DNA of 64,000 bases from Duganella sp. CF402. Lineage in GTDB: Bacteria; Pseudomonadota; Gammaproteobacteria; Burkholderiales; Burkholderiaceae_D. Both the position numbers and the translations under genes were made by a program. The notes below the pieces were generated by a model. That model made no database searches and was not told the DNA's origin. It worked only from the letters and a program-made list of their open reading frames with translations. Positions 36,416-48,036 of the stretch are shown piece by piece; the first letter of the stretch is position 1; every line of letters starts with the position of its first letter. The DNA lies in contig NZ_FOBG01000001.1 of NCBI RefSeq assembly GCF_900109645.1, positions 2,338,262-2,402,261 of the forward strand. Reading direction: 5' to 3'.

Positions 36416-36907
36416 TTAAACTTTAAGGATGCGTTCGCCGCGTCCGATGCCGGAACCGCCGGTACGGACCGTCTCCAGAATGGAGGCGCGGTCGATCGAA
36501 TCGATGAACGCGTCGAGCTTGCTCTTGGCGCCGGTCAGTTCAATCGTGTAGCTTTTTTCGGTGACGTCGATGATGCGGCCACGGAAGATGTCGGCAGTGC
36601 GCTTCATCTCTTCACGTTCCTTGCCCACCGCGCGCACTTTGATCAGCATCAGTTCGCGTTCGATGTGCTGGCCTTCGGTCAGGTCCACCACTTTCACCAC
36701 CTCGATCAGGCGGTTCAGGTGCTTGGTGATCTGCTCGATGATGTCATCCGAACCGGTGGTGACGATGGTCATCCGCGACAGGGTCGCGTCTTCGGTCGGC
36801 GCCACGGTCAGCGTTTCGATGTTGTAGCCGCGTGCCGAGAACAGGCCCACCACACGGGACAAGGCGCCGGCTTCGTTTTCCAGCAATACAGAGATAATGT
36901 GTCGCAT
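36416..36907 (-). CDS. ilvH: Acetolactate synthase small (regulatory) subunit
   Basis: 163 residues. The ACT domain at the N-terminus (ISVLLENEAGALSRVVGLFS, then ARGYNIETLTV) binds valine for feedback inhibition; the second half is the C-terminal ACT-like part. One base separates its ATG from the ilvB stop, so the two are coupled. Confidence 0.97.
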   Translation of the reverse strand: MRHIISVLLENEAGALSRVVGLFSARGYNIETLTVAPTEDATLSRMTIVTTGSDDIIEQITKHLNRLIEVVKVVDLTEGQHIERELMLIKVRAVGKEREEMKRTADIFRGRIIDVTEKSYTIELTGAKSKLDAFIDSIDRASILETVRTGGSGIGRGERILKV

Positions 36908-36908
36908 A

Positions 36909-38648
<1,740 letters not shown>

Positions 38649-39093
38649 GAAACATTCCTTTCAAGGTCCATAGGAGATTGATCGGATGCTCTGTCCTTGC
38701 GAAGTATGAATACCGCTACAGCTCTGCCCTGCGTCCCTTTATTTATGCGGTCGCACTGCCTCTTCCGCCAACCGTAGTGGCGTGCAAAGCGATGCTAGCG
38801 CAAACTCTCGTTTGGCCGGGTTTTCCGTAGTGGTGTTGCATACCTCTCACGCTTGTGGCGTGGGCGAGAGCAAACTGCCTACTAAATGAAAGCGCGTCGT
38901 GTCGTTTGCGGCGTTGTGTGCCTGCGGCGACCAGACCATAGAGCTTCGGGGTTGTTCAAAGCGTCCCATACGGTAACACCGCGATACGGCTTTCAGCAAG
39001 CGCTAATTTGGTAAATGGTCGTTTTTCATGTAAAACCATGCAAAACATGACGTTTTTTGCTAGCATGCGCCACAGTTCAAAACATCCCGACGC
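38649..39093. promoter_or_regulatory. 445-bp gap: ilvB leader and divergent sigma-gene promoter region
   Basis: No long gene. On the minus strand a 32-codon frame (38841-38743, MQHHYGKPGQTRVCASIALH) is not rich in Leu/Ile/Val, so it is not a classic leader peptide. A bulged hairpin CTCTC...GAGAG lies at 38844-38870. Two CCGTAGTGGYGT-like direct repeats occur near 38772 and 38825. Near the sigma gene, CATG occurs three times with A-rich spacers (39027-39050). Confidence 0.4.
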
Positions 39094-39660
39094 ATGGCCA
39101 CAGACAAAGAATTATCCGACTTCCTAGAGAACGTCGAACGCCGGGCCTTCAAGCAGGCAGTCTACGCGGTTCGCAAAGACGAATCCGCCCTCGATATCGT
39201 GCAGGACGCGATGATCAAGCTCGCCGAAAAATATGGCGACAAACCGGCCGCCGAGCTGCCGATGCTGTTCCAGCGCATCCTGCAAACCACCATCCTCGAC
39301 TACTTCCGCCGCGAAAAGGTGCGCAATACCTGGGTCAGCCTGTTTTCCAGCATGGGCCCCTCCGGCGACGAGCATGAGGACTTTGATATACTCGAATCGT
39401 ATGCCGGCAGCGACGGCGAGGCCGGCGAATCGAGCGCCGACCAGGTCGAACGGCAGCAAACGCTGGCAATAATCGATGCCGAAGTACAAAAGCTTCCGGC
39501 ACGTCAACGAGAAGCCTTCCTTATGCGTTATTGGCAGGATATGGACGTGGCCGAAACGGCCGAAGCGATGGGCTGCTCAGAAGGCAGCGTCAAAACGCAT
39601 TGCTCACGAGCAACACATGCGCTGGCCGAGGCGCTGGCAGCCAAGGGAATAAAATTATGA
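39094..39660 (+). CDS. ECF-type RNA polymerase sigma factor
   Basis: A 188-residue sigma-70 family factor. Region 2 (ALDIVQDAMIKLAEKYGDKP, then RILQTTILDYFRREKVRNTW) and region 4 (LPARQREAFLMRYWQDMDVA followed by CSEGSVKTHCSRATHALAEAL) are joined by an acidic linker with a Ser/Gly stretch. It overlaps the following DUF3619 gene by ATGA, which suggests the next product regulates it. ATG at 39094; weak ribosome site. Confidence 0.93.
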   Translation: MATDKELSDFLENVERRAFKQAVYAVRKDESALDIVQDAMIKLAEKYGDKPAAELPMLFQRILQTTILDYFRREKVRNTWVSLFSSMGPSGDEHEDFDILESYAGSDGEAGESSADQVERQQTLAIIDAEVQKLPARQREAFLMRYWQDMDVAETAEAMGCSEGSVKTHCSRATHALAEALAAKGIKL

Positions 39661-40070
39661 ACACCGACGATCTGAATTTCGCTTACAAAGTGCGCCATGC
39701 GCTCAATGAAAAGCTGGACGACCTGCCAGCGTCGACCACAGACCGCCTGGCCAAGGCGCGCCAGATGGCGCTTGCGCGCAAGAAAGCCCACGTGGAGCAG
39801 CCGCTGTCCGTGCGCGTTACCAAGGCCGAGCTGGCCGTCGCCGGTGGCGGCATCAGCGGCTTCTTCTCGCAGTTTGCCTGGCTGGGCCGCGTCAGCATGG
39901 CGGTGCCGGCATTGGCGCTGGTAATCGGCATGGTCGGCATCTATCAGTACGAGCAGCAGGAACGCATCGCCGACCTGGCCGAGATCGACGCCGCCGTGCT
40001 GTCGGACGAATTGCCGCTGGACGCCTATCTGGACCACGGCTTCAACGCCTATCTGTCGCAAAGCGAGTAA
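39657..40070 (+). CDS. DUF3619 membrane protein (possible sigma regulator)
   Basis: 137 residues: a cytoplasmic N-terminus (MNTDDLNFAYKVRHALNEKL, ASTTDRLAKARQMALARKKA), one transmembrane helix (VSMAVPALALVIGMVGIYQY), and a short exterior end with DELPLDAYLDHGFNAYL, the DUF3619 signature. A cytoplasmic segment plus one helix behind an ECF sigma gene fits an anti-sigma role; this is inferred from place and topology. Confidence 0.8.
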   Translation: MNTDDLNFAYKVRHALNEKLDDLPASTTDRLAKARQMALARKKAHVEQPLSVRVTKAELAVAGGGISGFFSQFAWLGRVSMAVPALALVIGMVGIYQYEQQERIADLAEIDAAVLSDELPLDAYLDHGFNAYLSQSE

Positions 40071-40074
40071 GCGT

Positions 40075-40800
40075 ATGGCATGGAGCGGTCGCGCCAAACT
40101 GGGCGCAGGAGCAGCGGTGATAGCGGTAGCAGCAGCGGGCGCGGCCTGGGTCGCCAGTCGGCCTGACGCGCCGGAACTGGTGAAGGCGCCGGTGGCTGCC
40201 GTCACCGGCAAAGGTGGCGCCGCCGCTCCGGAAAAAGTCTTGTGGAAAAACTTGTCCCCGGCGCAGCAGCAGGCGCTGGAGCCGCTGGCCGGCGAGTGGG
40301 ACGAGATCGAACCGGTGCGCAAGCAAAAATGGCTGGGCATCGTCAACCGCTACAGCAAGATGACTCCGGATGAACAGGCGCGCGTGCAGGAACGCATGCG
40401 TGAATGGGTGCGCATGACACCGGAAGAACGCCGCCAGGTGCGCCAGAACTATGCCCGCGCGCAAAAGCTGAATCCCGCCCAGAAGTCGATGTCGTGGGAA
40501 TCCTATCAGCTGCTGTCGGACGAGCAGAAGCAGGAACTTGCTGCCAAGCCGGTTACCAAGAAACAGGTGGCCAACCTGCCAACGCCGGCGCAAGCCAAGA
40601 TGGCGACGGTGGCGCCGATCAAGCCGGCCAAGCCGACCAGCTCACCGGGCGTGGCCACGCCGGTGGTGCCGCCAGTGCTGCCCGCCCCTGCCGATCCGAA
40701 TGCGCCGCTGCCGAATGCATCCAATGTGACGCCAGTGCCGGCGGCGCCATCCACCACGCCGGCCCAGCCAGCGCCACCAGTTCCTGCCGATGTCAAATAA
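40075..40800 (+). CDS. DUF3106-domain protein
   Basis: 241 residues. An N-terminal signal/anchor (AKLGAGAAVIAVAAAGAAWV) precedes the DUF3106 core: LSPAQQQALEPLAGEWDEIE, KQKWLGIVNRYSKMTPDEQA, VQERMREWVRMTPEERRQVR. The C-terminal third is low-complexity Pro/Ala. Probably periplasmic. Function unknown; it sits in the conserved sigma-DUF3619-DUF3106-RDD order of Burkholderiales. The next gene starts inside its last codons. Confidence 0.85.
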   Translation: MAWSGRAKLGAGAAVIAVAAAGAAWVASRPDAPELVKAPVAAVTGKGGAAAPEKVLWKNLSPAQQQALEPLAGEWDEIEPVRKQKWLGIVNRYSKMTPDEQARVQERMREWVRMTPEERRQVRQNYARAQKLNPAQKSMSWESYQLLSDEQKQELAAKPVTKKQVANLPTPAQAKMATVAPIKPAKPTSSPGVATPVVPPVLPAPADPNAPLPNASNVTPVPAAPSTTPAQPAPPVPADVK

Positions 40801-41290
40801 TCCGACGATCAAGCGCCGCCTGATTTCGATGGTGTATGAATCGCTGCTCGGCTTTGCCGTGCTATTCCTGCCGTTTTTGATTTTCGAAGTGGTGACGCGC
40901 GCCAGCCACACACCGCTGGTCGAGCATATGCGGCAGGCGCTGGCCTTCGTGGTGCTGGGCTGTTACTTCATCCACCAATGGCGCACCGACGGTCAGACGT
41001 TGGCCATGAAAACCTGGCGCATGAAGCTGCAGGGCGTGCATGGTGGCGCGATCTCCACGCGCACCGCAGCCGTGCGTTACCTGTTGAGCTGGATGTGGGT
41101 GCTGCCGGCGCTGATCGTCGCACTGGCGCTGGACCTGCACCGCTGGCAGGCGCTGGGCGCCGTCTTCACTGGCATCTTGCTATGGTCCCTGACCGCCTTC
41201 TTCGACAAAGATCGCCAGTTCCTGCACGATAAACTGGCCGGCACGCGCATGGTGCAGCTGCCGCCACCGGAAAAGAAAAAGAAAGTGTAA
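40790..41290 (+). CDS. RDD-family membrane protein
   Basis: 166 residues with three or four helices. KRRLISMVYESLLGFAVLFL begins the RDD pattern (the first Arg-Asp is replaced by Met-Val-Tyr-Glu), and WRTDGQTLAMKTWRMKLQ and FFDKDRQFLHDKLAGTRMV complete it. It ends in a Lys-rich tail. It overlaps DUF3106 by 11 bases and closes the operon. Some RDD proteins are proposed to be ion transporters. Confidence 0.87.
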   Translation: MSNNPTIKRRLISMVYESLLGFAVLFLPFLIFEVVTRASHTPLVEHMRQALAFVVLGCYFIHQWRTDGQTLAMKTWRMKLQGVHGGAISTRTAAVRYLLSWMWVLPALIVALALDLHRWQALGAVFTGILLWSLTAFFDKDRQFLHDKLAGTRMVQLPPPEKKKKV

Positions 41291-41342
41291 ATTTCGCAAC
41301 TTCTCATGGCAGAATAGCCCTTTCTGCCTTGAAGGGACCGAA

Positions 41343-43469
41343 ATGAAACCAGCCATCTACGGAGCGCTGTTTGCGCTCGTTTCCTGCGCGGCCTCCGCCG
41401 CCGACATTCCACCCGCTCCCGTCGCCCGCGTCGACAACGTCACCGATACCTACTTCGGCGAGACCATTACCGACCGCTACCGCTGGATGGAGAACGACCA
41501 GGATGCGGACTGGCTGCCCTTCCTCAAACAGCAAAGCGCCCACGCCCGCGCCACCCTCGACCAGTTGCCAAAGCGCGATGAAATCCTGAAGCGCATCCAA
41601 CAGTTGTCCGGTGATATCGCCAATCCGGCCGAGGTGCAAAAGGCCGGCAAGCGCCTGTTCTATCTTCAGCGTCCGGTCGGCTCCAATAACTTCAAGCTGT
41701 TCGTGCGCACTGGCGTCCGGGACCGCGTACTGGTCGATCCAACCACGCTCGACACCAAGACCAGCCATGTCTCGCTGGACTGGTGGCGCGCCTCGCCCGA
41801 TGGCAGCAAACTGGTGTACGGCCTGTCAAAAGACGGCAGCGAAGACTCGGTGCTGCACATCATGGACGTGCGCACCGGCGCAGTGCTGAAAGAGCGCATC
41901 GCGGACACGCAAGGCGCCGCTCCAAGCTGGCTGGCCGACAATTCCGGCTTCTTCTACAACCAGCTGACCGGCAAAGTGAACACGCCGGAGCGCTACCTTG
42001 ATTCGCAAGCACGCTTCCACAAACTGGGCACCGACCCGGCCAAGGATCCAATCGTGATGAAGCGCGGCCTCGACGCCGCCATCCAGTACGACAAAATCCA
42101 GTCGCCGCTGGTCATCGCGTCCGCCCACTCGAACGTCGCGGTACTGCTGCTGACCGATGTACGCAAAGAGAAGCGCATCTACACCGCGCCGCTGGCGGAA
42201 GTCTTGCGCGGCATCGCCAAATGGAAACAGGTCGCCGACTTTAGCGACGAAGTGACCGACTACAGCCTGCGTGGCTTCGACCTGTACCTGCTATCCAATC
42301 ACAAGCACCCGCGCGGGCGACTGCTGAAAACCTCCGCGTTGGCACCATCGCTGGCAAGCGCGCAGGAAGTGATTCCGGAATCTTCGCTGGTACTGCAAAG
42401 CCTCACGCCCGCCAAGGACGGCTTCTACATCCGCGCGATGGACGGCGGCATCAGCAAGCTGCAACGCCTTAGCCTGGACGGCAAGGTAAGCGATATCGCC
42501 CTGCCCTTCGAAGGCACGCTGCGCACGCTCGACACCGACGGCGACGCACCGGGCGCGCTCATCATCTTCACCGGCTGGCTGCAGCCGCTCGGCATCTGGT
42601 CGGTGAGCGCGGACGGCAAAGTAACCGACACTGGCATCACACCCAAGCCGGGGATCGACGTCAGCGCCTACACCGCCGAGCGCCGCTTCGCCAGTGCCAA
42701 GGATGGCACGCAGATTCCCTACACGCTGATCTACAAAAAAGGCCTGAAACTCGATGGCAAGAACCCCGCCTTCATCCAGGCCTACGGCAGCTACGGCGCC
42801 GCCGCCTACACGCCATCGTTCGCCGGGCGCACGCTGGCCCTGGTCGATCAGGGCGCCGTCATCGGCTACGCCAATGTGCGCGGCGGCGGCGAGTTTGGCC
42901 GCGAATGGCATCGCGCCGGTCAGCTGGAGAATAAACCGAACACGTGGCGTGACCTGATCGCCGTGTGCGAAGACATGCAGGCCAAGGGCTACACGTCGCC
43001 GGCATACCAGGCCATCGGCGGACGTTCGGCCGGCGGCATCACAATGGGCCGCGCGATGGAGGAACGCCCGGACCTGTTTGCGGCCGTGGTGTCCGGCGTC
43101 GGCTGGCACAATCCGCTGCGCTACGTGGCGGAGCAAAACGGCTATGGCGAAGAACCTGAATGGGGCGCGATCGCCGATCCGTCCGGCTTCAAAGCGCTGA
43201 AGAGCATCGACAGCTACCAGCAGGTGGTGGACGGAGCAAAGTATCCGGCGGTGCTGCTGACCACCGGCGTGACCGATCCGCGCGTGGCACCCTTCCATCC
43301 AGCGAAGATGGCCGCGCGCCTGCAAGCGGCGACGGCCAGCGGCAAGCCGGTGTTGTTGCGGGTGGATTTTGACGCTGGCCACGGCATGGGCTCGACGCGC
43401 GCGCAACAGGATGTAGAGGCGGCGGATACCTATGCCTTCATCTTGTCACAGACGAAAGGAGCACAATAA
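41343..43469 (+). CDS. Prolyl oligopeptidase-family (S9A) serine peptidase
   Basis: 708 residues, exported (signal peptide MKPAIYGALFALVSCAASA). The N-terminal beta-propeller begins YRWMENDQDADWLPFLKQQS. The C-terminal alpha/beta-hydrolase domain has AIGGRSAGGITMGRAMEERP (Ser), GVTDPRVAPFHPAKM (Asp) and FDAGHGMGS (His). Cleaves peptides after Pro or related residues. It overlaps the next peptidase start, giving a two-gene peptidase operon. Confidence 0.92.
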   Translation: MKPAIYGALFALVSCAASAADIPPAPVARVDNVTDTYFGETITDRYRWMENDQDADWLPFLKQQSAHARATLDQLPKRDEILKRIQQLSGDIANPAEVQKAGKRLFYLQRPVGSNNFKLFVRTGVRDRVLVDPTTLDTKTSHVSLDWWRASPDGSKLVYGLSKDGSEDSVLHIMDVRTGAVLKERIADTQGAAPSWLADNSGFFYNQLTGKVNTPERYLDSQARFHKLGTDPAKDPIVMKRGLDAAIQYDKIQSPLVIASAHSNVAVLLLTDVRKEKRIYTAPLAEVLRGIAKWKQVADFSDEVTDYSLRGFDLYLLSNHKHPRGRLLKTSALAPSLASAQEVIPESSLVLQSLTPAKDGFYIRAMDGGISKLQRLSLDGKVSDIALPFEGTLRTLDTDGDAPGALIIFTGWLQPLGIWSVSADGKVTDTGITPKPGIDVSAYTAERRFASAKDGTQIPYTLIYKKGLKLDGKNPAFIQAYGSYGAAAYTPSFAGRTLALVDQGAVIGYANVRGGGEFGREWHRAGQLENKPNTWRDLIAVCEDMQAKGYTSPAYQAIGGRSAGGITMGRAMEERPDLFAAVVSGVGWHNPLRYVAEQNGYGEEPEWGAIADPSGFKALKSIDSYQQVVDGAKYPAVLLTTGVTDPRVAPFHPAKMAARLQAATASGKPVLLRVDFDAGHGMGSTRAQQDVEAADTYAFILSQTKGAQ

Positions 43470-45478
43470 TGCTAAAGCGCGCCGCACAATTGCTGGTCAT
43501 CCTGCTGCTGTCTACCGCATCCGCATGGGCAGATCCGTTGCACGCCTGGGTTGCGGGCGACGATCCGGCCGCGCTGGAGAAATGGGTCGATGAACGTCTG
43601 GCCTCGCAACAGGCCAGCGTGAGCAAGCTGCTTGCCGCCAAAGGCAAACGCACCATCGCCAACACGCTGCAGCCTTACGACGAGGCGCAGAATCAATTGG
43701 CGCTGGCAGCAAACCAAAGCTACATTCTATTTGCGGTCGGCGCCACGCCAGCGCTGCGCGACAAGGCACAAACGCTGGTTCAGAAAGTCACCACCGAACA
43801 AACCAGGCTGAATCTGAATCATGGCGTCTATCAGGCGCTGGCCGCCGTGCCATTGCCAGCCAACGACGCCGCCAGCAAACAATACCTGCAACGCACGCTG
43901 CTGCTCTATCGCCTGGCCGGCGTCGACAAGGATGAAGCTACGCGCAAGCAAGTACAGGCGCTACAGGACAAGATCATGGAACTGGGCCTGGTGTTTGCCC
44001 GTCACGTTCAGGATGGGGAGCAAACCATTACCGCCACCCGCGCGGAACTGGATGGTATGCCGGACGACTTCATCGCCAAACACAAACCGAGCGCTGACGG
44101 CACCTACGCCTTGAGCACTGATGAAACGGATAGCACGCCGGTGACCACGTTCGCCAACAGCGCCGATCTGCGCAAGCGCATGTACCTGGCCTACAACACG
44201 CGCGCCTACCCGGCCAACAAGCAGGTGTTGCTGGATCTGCTGGGCGCACGCCAGCAGCTGGCAAAACTGCTTGGTTTCCCCTCCTTCGCCGATCTGGCGA
44301 CGGCGGACCAGTTGATCGGCAGCGCAGACAACGTGCGCAAATTGCTGGAAGAGGTGGAGACGGTGTCGCGCGCGGTCGCAAACCGGGAGTACGCGCAGTT
44401 GCTGGCATTTGTGCAGTCGCGCGATCCCTCGGCGACTTCCATCTCGGCAGCTGACACCCGCTACTGGCTGGACCAGTACCGCCGCAGCAAATATTCGTTC
44501 GACGCGCAATCAGTTCGTCCTTATTTCGCCTATGACGCAGTGGAACGCGGCATCCTGGATGCTGCGGCCAGGATCTTCCACGTACAGTTCCGCCAGGTGA
44601 AAGACGCCAAGACGTGGCATCCATCGGTGACCGTGTTTGACGTGATCGACAACGGCAAAATCGCAGGCCGCATCTACCTCGATATGCACCCGCGCGAGGG
44701 CAAGGATAAATGGTTCTCCTCCGCGCCCATAGTGCCGGGCATACGGGGACGCCAGCAGCCTGAAGGTATGTTGATCTGTAATTTCCCGGGCGGTGAAGCA
44801 GGCGATCCGGGCCTGATGGTGTACGGCGATGTCATTACCTACTTCCACGAATTCGGCCACCTGATGCACCATATCCTCGGCAGCCAGCAGCGCTGGTCGG
44901 CCCAGGGCGGCTTTAACGTGGAAGGCGATTTCGTCGAAGCGCCATCGCAGATGCTGGAGGAATTCTTTGCCAGCTATAAGGTGCTGTCGTCATTCGCCAA
45001 GCATTACCAGACCGGCGAAGTGCTGCCTGAAGCGACCATGCGGCGCATGATTGCAGCAGATGCCTATGGGCGCGGCCGCATCATGCGGGGAGACCTCTTC
45101 TACAGCTATATGTCGATGAATGTGCATGACCGGCCGGTGGCGGAGGTGGATCTGGACGCCATGCAGCGCCAGATCGCTGAGCGCTACAGCCCAATGAAGT
45201 ATGTGGACGGCAACCGCATGTACGCCAGCTTCACCCATCTGGTGGGCTACTCGTCCAACTACTACACCTACACGCTGGACAAGGTGATCGCACTGGATTT
45301 CTATTCGCGCTTCAATAGCCAGCAGCCGCTGGATGGTTCGATGACAATGGAGTACCGCAAAAGGGTCATCGATCCCGGCGCCAGCAAGCCGGCAGCCCAG
45401 TTGGTGAAAGACTTCCTGGGCCGTCCGCAAAGCATGGGCGCCTTAAAGAACTGGCTTGCGCAGGAAGTGAAGGACTAG
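43469..45478 (+). CDS. M3-family metallopeptidase (oligopeptidase/dipeptidyl carboxypeptidase-like)
   Basis: 669 residues, exported (MLKRAAQLLVILLLSTASAWA). The zinc site YFHEFGHLMHHIL is HExGH, and the third ligand region NVEGDFVEAPSQMLEEF follows. M3 enzymes cut short peptides. Its ATG overlaps the S9 stop (TAATG), so both are translated together and may complete peptide breakdown in the periplasm. Its end overlaps the convergent pseudouridine synthase by four bases. Confidence 0.92.
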   Translation: MLKRAAQLLVILLLSTASAWADPLHAWVAGDDPAALEKWVDERLASQQASVSKLLAAKGKRTIANTLQPYDEAQNQLALAANQSYILFAVGATPALRDKAQTLVQKVTTEQTRLNLNHGVYQALAAVPLPANDAASKQYLQRTLLLYRLAGVDKDEATRKQVQALQDKIMELGLVFARHVQDGEQTITATRAELDGMPDDFIAKHKPSADGTYALSTDETDSTPVTTFANSADLRKRMYLAYNTRAYPANKQVLLDLLGARQQLAKLLGFPSFADLATADQLIGSADNVRKLLEEVETVSRAVANREYAQLLAFVQSRDPSATSISAADTRYWLDQYRRSKYSFDAQSVRPYFAYDAVERGILDAAARIFHVQFRQVKDAKTWHPSVTVFDVIDNGKIAGRIYLDMHPREGKDKWFSSAPIVPGIRGRQQPEGMLICNFPGGEAGDPGLMVYGDVITYFHEFGHLMHHILGSQQRWSAQGGFNVEGDFVEAPSQMLEEFFASYKVLSSFAKHYQTGEVLPEATMRRMIAADAYGRGRIMRGDLFYSYMSMNVHDRPVAEVDLDAMQRQIAERYSPMKYVDGNRMYASFTHLVGYSSNYYTYTLDKVIALDFYSRFNSQQPLDGSMTMEYRKRVIDPGASKPAAQLVKDFLGRPQSMGALKNWLAQEVKD

Positions 45479-46152
45479 AAGCGTTCGTAGTCCTGCAGGT
45501 AGCGCCATTCGCCTGCAGGAAGGCTGGACATGGAGATGCGGCCGACGCGGATGCGCTTCATGGACACCACTTTCAGGCCCACTTCCTTGCACAGCTTTTC
45601 GATCAATCCCAGCTTGGCGTTCTTCATGGCGAAGCGCAGGCGCGTTTCGTTTTGCCAGCTTACTTTGCCGTTGATCTGGTTCAGCTGCTGCAAGCCGCCT
45701 TCGATGATCTGGCCGGAGACTTCAACGATGATCTCCTGTTCCAGCGATTCCTCGCTCAGCTTGCGGTTGACGCGGAAGTCTTGCGTGAAGATGACCAGGC
45801 CGCTGGCCTTGGCGTCCAGCGGCGCCACTTGCTCCTGCCCCGTGATGTGACGCTTGAGGAAGCGCTTGCCCGGCACCGTGCGCGTGAGCGTGTCAGCGTT
45901 CAGCAAGTGCAGCGGTTGCGCAGCGCCCGCAGGCTTGTGCAGCAGGATCGTCACCGGTGTGATTTCCAGCAGCGTGGCGTCTTCAGCGATGGTGATTTTC
46001 TGTTCCGGTGCCACACGCGCGCCGACTTCTTCCACGATCTCGCCATCGACGCTGACGAAGCCGCCCTCGATGTACATTTCGGCCTCGCGGCGCGAGCAGC
46101 CGCGTTCTTCGGCCACGCGCTTGTTCAGGCGTACGGTATCGTCATTATCCAA
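45475..46152 (-). CDS. rRNA pseudouridine synthase (RsuA/RluF family)
   Basis: 225 residues. The S4 RNA-binding domain (VRLNKRVAEERGCSRREAEM, VSVDGEIVEEVG) is followed by the synthase domain with the catalytic Asp in APLDAKASGLVIF and VEVSGQIIEGGLQQLNQING. Start TTG 46152 has a GGAG ribosome site; a TTG 12 bases earlier gives METS at the N-terminus. Resembles RluF (23S U2604) more than RsuA, but the site is inferred. Confidence 0.85.
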   Translation of the reverse strand: MDNDDTVRLNKRVAEERGCSRREAEMYIEGGFVSVDGEIVEEVGARVAPEQKITIAEDATLLEITPVTILLHKPAGAAQPLHLLNADTLTRTVPGKRFLKRHITGQEQVAPLDAKASGLVIFTQDFRVNRKLSEESLEQEIIVEVSGQIIEGGLQQLNQINGKVSWQNETRLRFAMKNAKLGLIEKLCKEVGLKVVSMKRIRVGRISMSSLPAGEWRYLQDYERF

Positions 46153-47152
46153 AGAAGTCTCCAAACACGGTGATGGCGCGATCGATATCTTCTCGCTTGG
46201 CGTCCATATGCGTGACGATGCGCAGGCGCTGCGACATGGAGACGCGGATATGCGTCAACTCCAGCACATCGCCCAAACCCTGCATGACGAACTGCGGAAT
46301 GTCGACGTAGAAGATGTTGGTCTGCGGCGTACTGACTTTGAGGCCCTTCATCTTCGCCAGTTCGCCGGCGAAGTAAGTGGCGTTGTCGTGGTCTTCCTGC
46401 AGGCGTGGAATGTTGTGCTCCAGCGCGTATAAGCCGCCCGCAGCGATCATGCCGGCCTGGCGCATGCCGCCGCCCAGCATCTTGCGCCAACGCTTGGCCT
46501 CTTTGATGAATGGCTTGGAGCCCAGCAGGACCGAACCTACCGGCGCGCCGAGGCCTTTCGACAGGCAGACGGAAACCGAGTCAAAGCCTTTAGCGATCTC
46601 GCGCGGGCTCACACCCAGCTTGACCATCGCATTGCAAACGCGCGCGCCGTCGAGGTGGGTGGACAGACCGCGATCGTGCGCCAGCGTGGTCGCCTGCTGC
46701 ACGTACTCCATCGGCAGCACGCGGCCATTGATGGTGTTTTCCAACGCCAGCAGCTTGGTGCGCGCGAAGTGGAAATCGTCCGGCTTGATGTAGGATTCGA
46801 TGTCGGCCAGCGCGATGCTGCCATCGGCCTGATTGATGATAGGCTGCGGCTGGATACTGCCCAGCACCGCAGCACCACCGCCTTCGTAGCGATAGGTATG
46901 CGCTTCCTGGCCGACCAGGTATTCGTCGCCACGGCCGCAGTGCGCCAGCAGCGCGAGCAGATTGCTCTGGGTGCCGGATGGCGCGAACACTGCGTCTTCA
47001 AAGCCGAACAAATCGGCGGCATATTCCTGCAGGCGATTGACGGTCGGATCATCGCCGTAGACGTCATCGCCCACTTCAGCGGAGTTCATGGCCGCGCGCA
47101 TGGCGGCGCTTGGGCGCGTAACGGTGTCGCTACGCAGGTCGAGCCATTCCAT
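46145..47152 (-). CDS. ltaE: Low-specificity L-threonine aldolase
   Basis: A 335-residue PLP enzyme cleaving L-threonine or L-allo-threonine to glycine and acetaldehyde. LRSDTVTRPSAAMRAAMNSA, VGDDVYGDDPTVN and SVSVCLSKGLGAPVGSVLLG (PLP Lys) are the family motifs. ATG at 47152 shares a base with the preceding methyltransferase stop (TGATG). Confidence 0.95.
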   Translation of the reverse strand: MEWLDLRSDTVTRPSAAMRAAMNSAEVGDDVYGDDPTVNRLQEYAADLFGFEDAVFAPSGTQSNLLALLAHCGRGDEYLVGQEAHTYRYEGGGAAVLGSIQPQPIINQADGSIALADIESYIKPDDFHFARTKLLALENTINGRVLPMEYVQQATTLAHDRGLSTHLDGARVCNAMVKLGVSPREIAKGFDSVSVCLSKGLGAPVGSVLLGSKPFIKEAKRWRKMLGGGMRQAGMIAAGGLYALEHNIPRLQEDHDNATYFAGELAKMKGLKVSTPQTNIFYVDIPQFVMQGLGDVLELTHIRVSMSQRLRIVTHMDAKREDIDRAITVFGDFFG

Positions 47153-48036
47153 CACGCCACCTCTTCTTCAGCGAAGAAACGGGTGTTCATCTCCTGCAGG
47201 CCCACGGTCTCCAGCACTTCTTTCAAGCGCTCGGCCGGACGCTTGCGCGGCAGGTTCTTGTAGGTTGCGATGATGAGTTCATTCTTCATCGAGTGCTCCC
47301 AACCTACCAGCTCGGTCACTGTGACGTTGTAGCCGTGCGCTTCCAGTTGCAGGCAACGCAGCACGTTGGTGATCTGACTACCGAATTCACGCGTGTGAAT
47401 CGGGTGACGCCAGATTTCGGTCAGCGCGGATTTGCCCAGCGACTGGCCTTTGTTCTTCTTCAGGACCGAAGCCACTTCGGCCTGGCAGCACGGCACCAGC
47501 ACGATGTGCTTGGCCTTTTTCTTCAGCGCGAACTGGATGGCGTCATCGGTCGCCGTGTTGCAGGCATGGAGCGCGGTGACGACATCGATCTGCTCCGGCA
47601 GCAGCTTCGATTCGGTGGACTCGGCCACCGACAACGGCAGGAAGGACATGCCGGGGAAGTTGAACTTCTGCGCCAGTTCCTGCGAGCGCGCCACCAGCTC
47701 TTCGCGCGTCTCGATGCCGTAGATGTGCGAATCCTGCAACGCCTTGAAGAACAAGTCGTAGATGATGAAGCCGAGGTAGGACTTGCCCGCGCCGTGGTCC
47801 ACCAGCGTGACGCTCTCTTTCGACGCCAGCACTTCCTTCAGCAGCGGCTCAATGAACTGATACAGGTGGTAGACCTGTTTCAGCTTGCGGCGGCTGTCCT
47901 GGTTCATCTTGCCGTCACGCGTGAGGATGTGCAGTTCCTGCAGCAGCGCCACGGTCTGGCCTTCACGGATTTCCGGCATGTTGTCGGCGCTGGTGACGGT
48001 GGCGCCGATCTTCGCGGCTTGCTTACTTGGCTTCAT
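47152..48036 (-). CDS. Class I SAM-dependent methyltransferase (Methyltransf_32-like)
   Basis: 294 residues. The SAM-binding segment [20 protein letters not shown] is followed by [20 protein letters not shown], then [20 protein letters not shown] and [13 protein letters not shown]. The HACDxATD- and PCCQ-type motifs place it with Methyltransf_32 proteins of unknown substrate. The ATG at 48036 is used; the frame upstream is only the shadow of iscX. It overlaps iscX by 14 bases, so it is probably the last but one gene of the ISC transcript. Confidence 0.82.
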   Translation of the reverse strand: MKPSKQAAKIGATVTSADNMPEIREGQTVALLQELHILTRDGKMNQDSRRKLKQVYHLYQFIEPLLKEVLASKESVTLVDHGAGKSYLGFIIYDLFFKALQDSHIYGIETREELVARSQELAQKFNFPGMSFLPLSVAESTESKLLPEQIDVVTALHACNTATDDAIQFALKKKAKHIVLVPCCQAEVASVLKKNKGQSLGKSALTEIWRHPIHTREFGSQITNVLRCLQLEAHGYNVTVTELVGWEHSMKNELIIATYKNLPRKRPAERLKEVLETVGLQEMNTRFFAEEEVA

